From the NCBI RefSeq assembly GCF_019443105.1, contig NZ_JAHZIJ010000009.1, forward strand, positions 1 through 64,000: DNA of 64,000 nt, written 5' to 3'. The stretch comes from Paenibacillus oenotherae. GTDB taxonomy: Bacteria; Bacillota; Bacilli; Paenibacillales; Paenibacillaceae. The translations under genes were made by a program, and so were the position numbers. The notes under the pieces were generated by a model. That model searched no databases. It had not been told where the DNA came from and saw only the letters and a program-made list of their open reading frames with translations. This document shows positions 26,119 through 33,765 of the stretch, piece by piece; position 1 is the stretch's first letter; every line of letters starts with the position of its first letter.

Positions 26119-26230
26119 ATTGAGTATTGAGAATTGATATAAAAGGAGGAGCCAAACGTTACAATCGATAACCAGCGATGACTTCAACTAAATTCAACTC
26201 GACTTTCAACTCGACAGGCAGAGAAAGAAG

Positions 26231-26412
26231 CCCCCGTAAGTGCAGGGATTTTCGGATGAATAAGCCATAGGCGGCTGAAAGCCTGCGAGAATGCAGGAAT
26301 AGAAGGCAGAATTGACCGATAGAGGCGAAATACGAGAGAATGCCTGCACTTTGGCAGGTATTTGGTCTTCAGTAGACCATAACTCGAACATGGCTGCGCT
26401 TTGGCAGGCATT
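26231..26412 (+). repeat. Four-hairpin dispersed element, copy B
   Basis: Hairpins at 26231-26247 (degenerate), 26282-26297 (CCTGCGAGAATGCAGG), 26339-26362 (core GCCTGCACTTTGGCAGGY) and 26391-26410. It lies between the palindromic control region and the creatininase-family gene. The rest of 26413-26631 shows no gene. Confidence 0.8.
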
Positions 26413-26631
26413 CTATTCTATATAAGTTGAAAGAAGCAGGGAATGATGCAGAAGAAGCATCAGCGCTCGCAGGAACCTTCCCCTACGCAGCAGCCTGGAA
26501 GTTCATTCAAGCGTTCAACAACGCAACATAGCCGACACCTTCCGTTCAATCACTCTAATTACGCAATATCGACGGCCTGAATATTATTTTTCATCACACA
26601 CCAAATATAATTAGAAAGGAAGTTTACACCT

Positions 26632-27426
26632 ATGCGCACTCGTTACGAAGGAACCGTCTGGAATGACCGTTTTTTGCCCCGTCTGACTACAGAAGAAATT
26701 GCAGCTATCCCCAAAGACACCGCTCTGCTCATTCTGCCGATCGCATCCGTTGAGCAGCATGGCAATCACCTTCCCGTCTTCACCGATTCCTTATTGAACG
26801 AAAGCCTTATCACTGGCGCGATTGAATTGCTGCCTGATGATGTGCAGGTATGGCTGCTGCCGCCGCTGCAATATGGCAAGAGCAACGAGCATACCGGGTT
26901 CTCCGGCACCTTCTCGCTCTCTACCTCGGCTCTGCAGGGCGTTCTTGCCGACCTCACCCGCAGCATGAAGGCTGACGGATGGAAGAAGCTCATGATTATT
27001 AACAGCCACGGCGGCAATCCGGAGATTATTACACTTGCGGCCCGCGATGCCAGAGTGGAGCTTGATCTTGAAATTTTTTGCGTGAATACAGGGGGCTTGT
27101 ACGTCGAAGAATCATTGCCTGCACGGGAGCTGGAATACGGCATCCATGGCGGAGCATTGGAGACCTCGCTGATGCTGGCCGTGAAGCCGGATTGGGTGCA
27201 CACCGACCGCTACACAGCTGAATATCCGGCATTCGCCGAATGCTCCTGCTTCAAGCTTGGGGGCGAAGTTTCCTTCAACTGGAAGACCAAGGATATCTCC
27301 CATACCGGTGTGATCGGCGACCCTGCGCTATCCACCGCCGAGGCCGGAGTTCAGATCTACCGCCGCGTCACCCGGCAGATCGCCGATATGATGCTGGCCG
27401 CCCTTGTATTCAAGACGCAACGATAA
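26632..27426 (+). CDS. Creatininase-family amidohydrolase
   Basis: 264 residues; the ATG follows AAAGGAAG. The family metal motifs are clear: SVEQHGNHLP with Glu41 and His43, Asp52, the NSHGGN motif and the HGGALETS segment with its glutamate. Family members hydrolyse cyclic or formyl amides, for example creatinine or the formamidopyrimidine of the ArfB reaction. It is transcribed away from the nucleoside importer and is followed 38 bp later by the PucR-type regulator. Ring opening or deformylation of a nucleobase product is a reasonable but unproven role. Confidence 0.88.
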   Translation: MRTRYEGTVWNDRFLPRLTTEEIAAIPKDTALLILPIASVEQHGNHLPVFTDSLLNESLITGAIELLPDDVQVWLLPPLQYGKSNEHTGFSGTFSLSTSALQGVLADLTRSMKADGWKKLMIINSHGGNPEIITLAARDARVELDLEIFCVNTGGLYVEESLPARELEYGIHGGALETSLMLAVKPDWVHTDRYTAEYPAFAECSCFKLGGEVSFNWKTKDISHTGVIGDPALSTAEAGVQIYRRVTRQIADMMLAALVFKTQR

Positions 27427-27464
27427 GAGCGCAAGCCATTCCCAGTACGAGAGGAGGGACAACA

Positions 27465-29069
27465 ATGCATCTCACCGTAGAGGAAGCACTGCGTATTTAT
27501 CCACTGAGCAAAGCCAGAATTGCAGCCGGGATCGAGGGCAAGGGGCGCATAATCAGATCGGTCAATACAATGGATGCTCCTGACGTCACAGACTGGGTCA
27601 AAACAGGGGAGATGCTGTTCACTACCGCCTTCGCCATCAGAGACACACCGGAGGATTTTCTCCGCATTCTTCAGAGGCTCAACGACCGGGGAGCGGCCGG
27701 TCTTGGCATTAAGCTCGGCCGCTATTGGACCGAAATTCCGCCAGTGGTGATCGAGGAAGCGAACCGGTTGAATTTCCCCCTGCTGGAGCTGCCCTTTGAG
27801 TTCACCTTCTCCGATCAGATGAATGCCTTGATGCAAGCGGAGATCGAGAAAAGCACGAAGAAGCTGCATGACGCCTTGGACAAGCAGAAGAATCTTATGC
27901 GGTTCGCGATGCAGCCCGGCGATTCCTCGCAGCATTTTCAGCAGATTGGCGATATTCTCGCCCATCCCATCGTGGTTATCAGCGCCAGGGGGCAGATTCT
28001 GTACAATACGAGCGATTGGCCGGAGACCGAGCTGCTGCTCAATTGGCCATGGATTCCCAAATATCAGAAGCTGCGCAGCGCGAGCGGCTGGCGCTGTACA
28101 ATCCCGTTAATGGAGGAGGGGGAATGCTACGGATTTCTGATGGTAATGCCGCGTCATGCGAGCGCCATTCAGGAGGAGGAGGGGCTTTTTCATCAGGCGG
28201 CGGAAATTTTATCGTTTCATATGGACCGGTTCCAGGATGAGCGCCAGTCCGTATCCGCTTACCGGTGGACCTCCATTCTGGAGCGCTATCTGCTTGGAAG
28301 AATGCTGCCGGAGGCATTCCTTGAGCAGTCCCGGGCTGTTCTCGGAGATTCGGCTCAAGCAGCGGTCTTCCTCTGTGTAATGACCTGCTCCGAGCAGGAT
28401 GATGGGGACGGGCCCAACAGAGGATTGCGCAAAATTCGCCGGGATCTGATGTACCATCCTTATCTATCGAAGGTAAGCTCCCATCACTTGTTCATGGCGG
28501 AGAGGATGGTGTCGATCTTCACCCTTACAGAGAGCGGCATGTCCGTATCCGCTCATCAGCAGGGAATCGTCGCCAGCTTCTCGGAAGTGCTGGAATCAGG
28601 GAGCAACGAAGGATTCCGCTGCTTCGTCAGCAACCCCAAGTTCGAGCTGGAGGAGCTGCTGGAGGCTTATGGAGAATGCGAGAAAGCGCAGGACATCAGC
28701 AATCGCCTTTCCTTCGAGCGTACCGTCACCCTGTTCTCGGATCTGGAGCTTAACTATATTTTCCGGCACATTCCGCAGGACACCATGCAGCAATATTGCA
28801 ACAATCTGCTGAAGCCGCTTAGTCATAAGGGAGAAGATTACACGTCAGAGATACTGCGGACGCTGGAGGTTTATTTTGCCAACGAAGGGCATGTCAATGA
28901 AGTAGCCAGACAGCTGTTCGTCCACCGCAATACCGTGCTGTACCGCCTTGAGAAGGCAGGCGAGCTGCTCGGGGTCGATCTGAAGAAGATCAGTGATCTT
29001 CTTCAGTTGAAGCTGGCCTTGGTGTTCCGGAGAATGATCAGCATAGAGAATAATAAACGAAGCGAGTAA
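27465..29069 (+). CDS. PucR-family transcriptional regulator
   Basis: 534 residues from the ATG at 27465 behind GAGGAGGG; a longer frame overlapping the creatininase gene has no ribosome site. The N-terminus is a PucR-type ligand domain (LTVEEALRIYPLSKARIAAG, WVKTGEMLFTTAF). The middle is a GGDEF-like degenerate region, and the C-terminus is the PucR helix-turn-helix (HVNEVARQLFVHRNTVLYRLEK). Known PucR proteins control purine catabolism. Here it probably senses a nucleobase derivative and acts on the divergent control region around 26.0 kb. Confidence 0.9.
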   Translation: MHLTVEEALRIYPLSKARIAAGIEGKGRIIRSVNTMDAPDVTDWVKTGEMLFTTAFAIRDTPEDFLRILQRLNDRGAAGLGIKLGRYWTEIPPVVIEEANRLNFPLLELPFEFTFSDQMNALMQAEIEKSTKKLHDALDKQKNLMRFAMQPGDSSQHFQQIGDILAHPIVVISARGQILYNTSDWPETELLLNWPWIPKYQKLRSASGWRCTIPLMEEGECYGFLMVMPRHASAIQEEEGLFHQAAEILSFHMDRFQDERQSVSAYRWTSILERYLLGRMLPEAFLEQSRAVLGDSAQAAVFLCVMTCSEQDDGDGPNRGLRKIRRDLMYHPYLSKVSSHHLFMAERMVSIFTLTESGMSVSAHQQGIVASFSEVLESGSNEGFRCFVSNPKFELEELLEAYGECEKAQDISNRLSFERTVTLFSDLELNYIFRHIPQDTMQQYCNNLLKPLSHKGEDYTSEILRTLEVYFANEGHVNEVARQLFVHRNTVLYRLEKAGELLGVDLKKISDLLQLKLALVFRRMISIENNKRSE

Positions 29070-29086
29070 TCCGCTTTATTCGCAGC

Positions 29087-29134
29087 AAGGGTGTCCCGAA
29101 AGTCATCGAGAATGACGACGGGACACCCTTTTCC
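29087..29134 (+). terminator. Terminator after the PucR-type gene
   Basis: The stem AAGGGTGTCCCG / CGGGACACCCTT ends in TTTTCC. Confidence 0.8.
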
Positions 29135-29234
29135 TAAACGTGAAACAAATTCGACAACTGGATATAATTGCATATCCATTTGAACCGAGCTGTTTGAAAG
29201 TGTAAAATATATACAATGAAGGTTGGTGAACAAG

Positions 29235-29333
29235 ATGAGAAGCCATTTTCTAAGATTTTCATTAGCTTTTATCATTACCTATGTAATGCTGCTCGTTCTC
29301 ATTGGAATTCTACAGTTTATCAGCAGTCAATAA
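29235..29333 (+). CDS. Possible 32-residue single-helix membrane peptide
   Basis: MRSHFLRFSLAFIITYVM followed by LLVLIGILQFISSQ: a basic N-terminus and one continuous hydrophobic helix. A -10-like TATACAAT lies about 20 bp upstream, and the ribosome site (AAGGTTGGTG) is weak. No family is recognised. Supported only by composition and location in an otherwise empty gap. Confidence 0.35.
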   Translation: MRSHFLRFSLAFIITYVMLLVLIGILQFISSQ

Positions 29334-29397
29334 GATAAATGATATCATCAGGGCAGGCTGGTCTTCGGAGTCCAACTGAGCGTAACCCAACCAGCCT

Positions 29398-29739
29398 TCA
29401 CCCTGCAGATTCCAGACTCTTCAGCAATTCGTACAAATGATCGACCGACCGCATCGCATATTCGAACCGTACTGGCCGGCCATTGCGGAGCAGAACCAGA
29501 CACGGAACGCTGGAAATCCGCCACTCCTCACGCAGCCTGGGGGCATAATTGATATTTAACTTGGTGATCTCCACAGCAACAGTCGTTGCCGCGACGATTT
29601 CGAGCATTCGCTCCGCTATCTTGCACGTTCCGCACAGCGGGGTGAACATAAGCACAGCCCCCGTCACCGATTCATCCCCGTCATGCCAGCCCAATAAGCG
29701 CAGTACATCCCCTTCATTCACTTCGTGTATGCCTGTCAT
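29398..29739 (-). CDS. Thioredoxin-family protein with CGTC active site
   Basis: 113 residues from the ATG at 29739 (AAAGGA site upstream). The redox motif is PLCGTCK (Cys36, Cys39), followed by a thioredoxin-like core with the cis-proline region SSVPCLVLLRNG. No signal peptide, so cytoplasmic. The CGTC motif resembles B. subtilis YtpP/YusE-like thioredoxins. It may reduce disulphides of a specific partner; none is indicated by the neighbours. Confidence 0.85.
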   Translation of the reverse strand: MTGIHEVNEGDVLRLLGWHDGDESVTGAVLMFTPLCGTCKIAERMLEIVAATTVAVEITKLNINYAPRLREEWRISSVPCLVLLRNGRPVRFEYAMRSVDHLYELLKSLESAG

Positions 29740-29836
29740 TAGAGGTTCCTTTCCCGTTCCATAATTCCTTCCTCCAAACGATAGAACAGGTCCAGCCAAA
29801 AAGCAACTCCTCCCGCTGCAGCCGCACTATCCCAGG

Positions 29837-30298
29837 TTAATTTCGCGAGCCGTGTTTGCGGCCAATCCAGACAATAATCGGCGTCCCGATGATAGTCGGA
29901 ATGAACCATAAGAGCAAGGCAGGGAGATCATTCAGCAGCGGTATCCGGTGTCCGTTAACAACCAGAATCGCTGTCATGATAGCGATGTAGGATCCCAGCA
30001 TTCCGCCGATATGCCTGCCGATCCAATTCGTTCTCCGCCGTTTGCCCGCCACATATCCGAACAAAGCCAGGCCGTATGAAAAAATGCCGATAAAAAACAG
30101 ATACGCGCTCGACTCCCAGTGCAAAATAGCCATCCATATGGAGGTGACGAAGATAACGACATATACAGCATGATAAATTTCCCCGAAACCCGTGTGGAGC
30201 CCTTTCCTTTTCCTGACCAGGGCTGCGCCTATCCCTGCTGCGAGACATACAAACCCTGCTGCAATATGAATAACAAGCAATACTTGAAAAAGATCCAT
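29837..30298 (-). CDS. DUF2306-like integral membrane protein
   Basis: 153 residues with four predicted helices. The pattern HIAAGFVCLAAG, KGLHTGFGEIYHAVY and RTNWIGRHIGGMLGSYIA fits the small predicted membrane proteins of the DUF2306 group. Function unknown. It precedes the thioredoxin gene by about 100 bp on the same strand and could be co-transcribed. Confidence 0.7.
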   Translation of the reverse strand: MDLFQVLLVIHIAAGFVCLAAGIGAALVRKRKGLHTGFGEIYHAVYVVIFVTSIWMAILHWESSAYLFFIGIFSYGLALFGYVAGKRRRTNWIGRHIGGMLGSYIAIMTAILVVNGHRIPLLNDLPALLLWFIPTIIGTPIIVWIGRKHGSRN

Positions 30299-30763
30299 GC
30301 CTCATCATCCTCATCCTATCGAAATGTGAATGCAGACTGGCTGCGCCTTGCCATGCCCTCATTCGACCGGGATGGCATCCAACAAGGTGTGCATCCGATC
30401 CGGCTGCGTCTTCCCTTTCATTCTAGAGCGCCATCCCCCTTCATCATAGTGAAGATAGTCACCACTTCATAATGACTTTTGTATGCTCCAGGCTACAGCT
30501 CGCCAAGGCCAATCATCGTCATGCAGCGCGATACGGCGCGCCCGGAGCTGTGCGTTGTGTTGCACTCGTGCATCTGCGATTTACATGCAATACAAAAAAC
30601 AGCCGAAACCAACAAAATCGGCTGTTGTTATTCATTTTTTCTACAATAAGGAGGAGACCGCGAGCGGGGGAGCATTCTGGAGAAGCGAAGCGTTCGCCTT
30701 TGTCCAATGACAACAGCGATCGGAAGAAAGCTCCGCCCTGCGAGCGCCCGCGCCTTCCCTTTT
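30299..30763. other. Gene-free stretch with one terminator
   Basis: About 465 bp between two minus-strand genes. Apart from the hairpin at 30598-30626 I see no supported gene; open frames here lack ribosome sites and coding character. Confidence 0.4.
30598..30626 (-). terminator. Terminator, probably for ykuK
   Basis: The stem AACAGCCGA / TCGGCTGTT is followed on the minus strand by TTTTTG. On the plus strand it is followed by GTTATTCATTTTTT, so it may act both ways. Confidence 0.65.
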
Positions 30764-31354
30764 CTACGAATTAGCCGCAGCAGACAACGGGTACCGGTAA
30801 GGCTTCTTCGTTTCGCGATCTGCGAGACTGACCATGACGGATTCCGGCTTCACGTGGGCGATCAATCCCATTGCTTCTACGAGACTGACCATCTCGGCCA
30901 CATAAGCTGCCGTCTTATTTTTGATTTTGTCCGTGCCGCCGTCAATATCAATGAAGAACTTGATGTCGGCTCCTCCATCCATATAAGGAAGGATCATATC
31001 CTCCAGCAAGACACGATAGGCATAATCGAAGTGCACGGCAATTTCTTGGCTATAGGTCGTTTCCAGCAATAATTTCTCCTGAACAGCGTTTATTTCTCTC
31101 GGCACAATCACTTGACGGCTGCACAGCCACGCCCCTTGTCCTACGCGGTATGCAACGATGAACGTCACAAATTTCGTGTGCCCGCTGTGCACTTGAGCGT
31201 CTGTTGTGATAACCAGATTGTAGATCGCCCTCGGATCTTGAGCTATAAACCCGGCGATTCGATCCATGACCTCTTGAATATCAAGGTTCTGTTCAGATAA
31301 ATTACGGAATGTCGTTTCGTGAATCATTGGAAAAGATCGTCTTTGTTTTTTCAT
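30764..31354 (-). CDS. ykuK: RNase H-like YkuK-family protein
   Basis: 196 residues from the ATG at 31354, preceded by AGGTG; a GTG three codons earlier is an alternative. Colinear with the YkuK/DUF458 family of predicted RNase H-fold nucleases: an N-terminal segment FRNLSEQNLDIQEVM, the acidic strand YNLVITTDAQV, the VGQGAWLC loop and IDIDGGTDKIKNKT. Aspartates in TTDAQ and IDIDGG are probable metal ligands. The role in the cell is unknown. It sits just downstream of the tRNA array on the same strand. Confidence 0.85.
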   Translation of the reverse strand: MKKQRRSFPMIHETTFRNLSEQNLDIQEVMDRIAGFIAQDPRAIYNLVITTDAQVHSGHTKFVTFIVAYRVGQGAWLCSRQVIVPREINAVQEKLLLETTYSQEIAVHFDYAYRVLLEDMILPYMDGGADIKFFIDIDGGTDKIKNKTAAYVAEMVSLVEAMGLIAHVKPESVMVSLADRETKKPYRYPLSAAANS

Positions 31355-31406
31355 TCGGTTCACCTGTACTGCAAAGTCGGCTTCTTCCTTTCTATGAGTG
31401 GATTTA

Positions 31407-31488
<82 letters not shown>

Positions 31489-31540
31489 GTTGTAATTGTA
31501 ATCAGGCAAGAACTCTGCCTCTGAGCTGCGTAAGCGTATT

Positions 31541-31617
31541 TGGCGGTCCCAAGGGGATTTGAACCCCTGACCTCTGCACTGACAATGCAGCGTTCTGCCA
31601 GACTGAACTATGGGACC
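31541..31617 (-). tRNA. tRNA-Asp (GTC), CCA encoded
   Basis: Acceptor GGTCCCA/TGGGACC, anticodon stem CTGCA/TGCAG, loop TTGTCAG, T loop GGTTCAAATC. Discriminator G followed by encoded CCA. Confidence 0.9.
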
Positions 31618-31622
31618 AGATT

Positions 31623-31700
31623 TGGTAACGTGGACGGGGCTCGAACCCGCAGATCCGGACGTGAAAGGCCCGTGTGTTATTCCAGTTTCACCACCACGTC
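31623..31700 (-). tRNA. tRNA-Glu (TTC), divergent copy, CCA encoded
   Basis: Acceptor GACGTGG pairs with CCACGTT (one G-T pair). Anticodon stem CGGGC/GTCCG, loop CTTTCAC, anticodon TTC. The sequence is unlike the second tRNA-Glu of this array. Confidence 0.85.
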
Positions 31701-31706
31701 ATAATT

Positions 31707-31783
31707 TGGTAGGGATGGCCGGACTTGAACCAGCGGCCTCTAGTATCCAAAACTAGCGTTCTGCCAAACTGAACTACATCCCT
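31707..31783 (-). tRNA. tRNA-Pro (TGG), CCA encoded
   Basis: Acceptor AGGGATG/CATCCCT, anticodon stem CTAGT/ACTAG, loop TTTGGAT gives TGG. The A1-T72 closing pair differs from the usual CGGG-type tRNA-Pro. Confidence 0.8.
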
Positions 31784-31786
31784 GTA

Positions 31787-31872
31787 TGGTGGGAGGAGAC
31801 GGATTTGAACCGCCGAACCCAAAGGGGAGCTGGATTACAACCAACCGCGTTTAACCTCTTCGCTATCCTCCC
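31787..31872 (-). tRNA. tRNA-Tyr (GTA), CCA encoded
   Basis: Acceptor GGGAGGA/TCCTCCC, anticodon stem GTTGG/CCAGC, loop TTGTAAT, long variable arm as expected for bacterial tRNA-Tyr. Confidence 0.88.
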
Positions 31873-31881
31873 GAATTACAA

Positions 31882-31954
31882 TGCCGGCGAAAGGATTCGA
31901 ACCTTCAGCCTACCGATTAAAAGTCGGTTGCTCTGCCAACTGAGCTGCGCCAGC
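31882..31954 (-). tRNA. tRNA-Lys (TTT)
   Basis: Acceptor GCTGGCG/CGCCGGC, anticodon stem ACCGA/TCGGT, loop CTTTTAA. Discriminator A; CCA not encoded. Confidence 0.9.
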
Positions 31955-31974
31955 TTATTGGACTCGGTAAATCC

Positions 31975-32100
31975 TTGCTTGGAGAGGGTTAGCCTCCCGC
32001 TGATTTTTTACAGCTTGTGTTTCGTTCAGCCACACCACCTCTTGAACCCTTACTAGTGGCCGACTCACACTCTGCGAACCGAATCAATGCGTATGAATAA
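31975..32100 (-). pseudogene. Decayed tRNA-like sequence
   Basis: The spacer between tRNA-Lys and tRNA-Leu(AAG) is unusually long for this array. On the minus strand it contains GGGTTCAAG, like a T loop, and GGTGTGGCTGAACG followed by a GCTG/CAGC hairpin, like a D arm and anticodon arm. No acceptor stem or valid anticodon loop can be built. It is probably the remains of one or two tRNA genes. Confidence 0.35.
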
Positions 32101-32186
32101 TGCGGCCAGCGGGACTCGAACCCGCAAATGAGCTTGCGCTGCACGGGCTTCTTAGACCCGCATGTCTTCCATTCCATCACAGCCGC
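32101..32186 (-). tRNA. tRNA-Leu (AAG)
   Basis: Acceptor GCGGCTG/TGGCCGC with two wobble pairs, anticodon stem CGGGT/GCCCG, loop CTAAGAA, long variable arm, T loop GGTTCGAGTC. Anticodon AAG with adenosine at the wobble position; CCA not encoded. Confidence 0.8.
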
Positions 32187-32187
32187 A

Positions 32188-32261
32188 TGGCTGCCCTTCT
32201 TGGGATCGAACCAAGGATCGCGGATTCAAAATCCGCTGCCTTCCCACTTGGCTAAAGGGCA
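32188..32261 (-). tRNA. tRNA-Gln (TTG), CCA encoded
   Basis: Acceptor TGCCCTT/AAGGGCA, anticodon stem GCGGA/TCCGC, loop TTTTGAA, discriminator G, then CCA. Confidence 0.88.
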
Positions 32262-32263
32262 AT

Positions 32264-32328
32264 TGGGGAGAACCGAGCGAGGTACCAGGGCCACAACCTG
32301 GCGTGTTAGCCACTTCACCACGATCTCC
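32264..32328 (-). tRNA. tRNA-His (GTG)-like gene lacking a T arm
   Basis: The acceptor-proximal part GGAGATC, the D arm, and the anticodon stem CCAGG/CCTGG with loop TTGTGGC are normal for tRNA-His. After the variable region only ACCTCGCTC precedes GGTTCTCCCCA, which partly re-pairs with the 5' end and ends in CCA. The T stem-loop is missing and the gene is about 65 nt. Either a recent deletion pseudogene or an atypical tRNA. Confidence 0.6.
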
Positions 32329-32336
32329 ATATGTAT

Positions 32337-32412
32337 TGGTGACGCATGGGGGAATCGAACCCTCCGTTCCAAGATTGAAAGTCTTGAGGCTTAGCCACTT
32401 GCCAAATGCGCC
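32337..32412 (-). tRNA. tRNA-Glu (TTC), second copy, CCA encoded
   Basis: Acceptor GGCGCAT/ATGCGTC, anticodon stem CAAGA/TCTTG, loop CTTTCAA, T loop GGTTCGATTC. First gene of the array in transcription order. Confidence 0.9.
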
Positions 32413-32478
32413 ATATTATAAAATTTTTAACATGGTCTTCGTCCCCGCTATTTCACAGCTAAAACGCCGCCGATACAA

Positions 32479-32490
32479 GAACGTATGTTC
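32479..32490. promoter_or_regulatory. LexA/DinR-like box GAACGTATGTTC
   Basis: Perfect GAAC-N4-GTTC palindrome, extended by one A/T pair on each side. It matches the core of the Gram-positive SOS operator. No SOS gene is adjacent; the 32413-32667 gap otherwise holds no supported gene. Confidence 0.4.
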
Positions 32491-32667
32491 TTTTTGTACC
32501 AACAAAAAAGACTACTGCCCTCTTCATGGTTCCATTGTGCAGCATGCGTCAATGGAGCGAGCCCCTTTCAACAGTATGCACAAATGAACCACTTGCTTGG
32601 ATGCAAGTAGCCTTACGTATCTAATCAATATTCATCGGATTATATTAGAACGGTCCGTGATTGTTGA

Positions 32668-32889
32668 TCACGCCAGCACCGCTCCTCCTCTTAGGGAATT
32701 CGAACGGACTGAACGCGGTACGTAAAAGCTACCGATAATCGGCTTGATATAGGGCATTAGATTGCTCTCAAATAACCCTATGATGCTAATCTCATCCTGC
32801 TTATCTATGCCATAATCACAGCGGCCTGCAGGTTTAATCGGTTGATGATTCGTTAGTTCGTCATAATGACGGATTAAGAGTTCTCTCAT
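32668..32889 (-). CDS. Small protein, unrecognised
   Basis: 73 residues; the ATG at 32889 has GGAAGG 8 nt upstream, the main support. MRELLIRHYDELTNHQ and a central SIIGLFESNLMPYIKP segment suggest a soluble mixed fold. No domain recognised. It lies upstream of the tRNA array on the same strand and might be a remnant of mobile DNA. Confidence 0.5.
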   Translation of the reverse strand: MRELLIRHYDELTNHQPIKPAGRCDYGIDKQDEISIIGLFESNLMPYIKPIIGSFYVPRSVRSNSLRGGAVLA

Positions 32890-32968
32890 GACCTATACCT
32901 TCCTTTCCCAGTAAAATTTATCGCAACCCGCAATCGCGCTGCTCCAAATAATTCATATTGCATACGGA

Positions 32969-33014
32969 ATACCGCAATACCGCAATATCGCAATACCGCA
33001 ATACCGCAATACCT
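32969..33014. repeat. 8 bp tandem repeat ATACCGCA, five and a half copies
   Basis: Units start at 32969, 32977, 32985 (ATATCGCA), 32993, 33001 and 33009 (partial). It lies in the 32890-33270 gap, which otherwise holds only the hairpin at 33194-33220. Confidence 0.9.
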
Positions 33015-33193
33015 AACACTGCAACAACTTAACATGCCGTGTTTTCATCGTTTATTCTTCATCGCTTTAACGCTTTAGTGTTTTATCGTGTTGCTGTTAC
33101 GATATTATCATCCCATTTTTATACTGTCAATACTTTTTTTGAAATTTTATTATCAGCTATGTCGAACAATACAGTTTATATGCGCAAACGAAA

Positions 33194-33220
33194 GGGACCG
33201 CTGAACGTTCCAGCGGTCCC
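33194..33220 (-). terminator. Terminator hairpin
   Basis: The stem GGGACCGCTG / CAGCGGTCCC is followed on the minus strand by TTTCGTTTG. It fits the end of the small minus-strand frame at 33271-33417. Confidence 0.6.
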
Positions 33221-33270
33221 TGTTATATCCCCAATAAAGAGGCTCCCTCAATCCATCGAAATGATTGTAG

Positions 33271-33417
33271 TCAATCATACGATCCCAATAAGGTATAACT
33301 GCCGCGCGATGCGTATAGAGGCTTCTGAGCATCAAGAAATAAATGGCCGCCCTTAATCGGGCTCCATTCATTATTGCGCTCATATCCATTCGGATTAATA
33401 GCCTTTATCACAACCAC
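33271..33417 (-). CDS. Possible 48-residue protein with GTG start
   Basis: From GTG at 33417, 5 nt after GAGAGGAG, to TGA at 33271, ending 50 bp before a terminator. The product begins VVVIKAINPNGYERNNEWSP and contains GGHLFLDAQKPLYASRGSYT. The ribosome site and terminator frame this reading better than the ATG-started frame on the same strand. No family recognised. Confidence 0.4.
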   Translation of the reverse strand: MVVIKAINPNGYERNNEWSPIKGGHLFLDAQKPLYASRGSYTLLGSYD

Positions 33418-33765
33418 GCACGCTCCTCTCTTCTTTGTCCCTTAATTTTCCTAATCCTAATCCATTGACTCGCAGCATGTCAAGCAATTTTTTCCAGATC
33501 ATAGAACCGCAAGCAGGCAAATCCTCCAACAGCAGCTCAAAACATCAACTCAGCATCATTCATAACGCTATAAGCAGGAATGATCCTTTCTCAGCGTGAA
33601 AACCAAGGAAAGCTTCAGTTGCATGCAGGAATTATCGTGTCACAGACAGCGGCAATTTGAGACCATGCGAGGGGCCAAGTTACAAAACGCGGCATAAGAA
33701 GGCGAAGTGAGGATTAGCGGTATAAGAAGACGAAGTGACGATCAGCGACATAAGAAGCCTAGAAG
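33418..33765. other. Gene-free stretch before repeat copy C
   Basis: About 350 bp without a supported gene. Near 33690-33760 a 30 bp motif (ATAAGAAGGCGAAGTGA and variants) occurs two to three times in tandem. Confidence 0.45.

Noticed and set aside
29003-29275. 90-codon minus-strand frame after the PucR-type gene
   Set aside because: It overlaps the end of that gene and its terminator and shows no ribosome site.
31805-32587. Several open frames across the tRNA array
   Set aside because: They run through cloverleaf-coding sequence on both strands, so they are by-products of tRNA genes.
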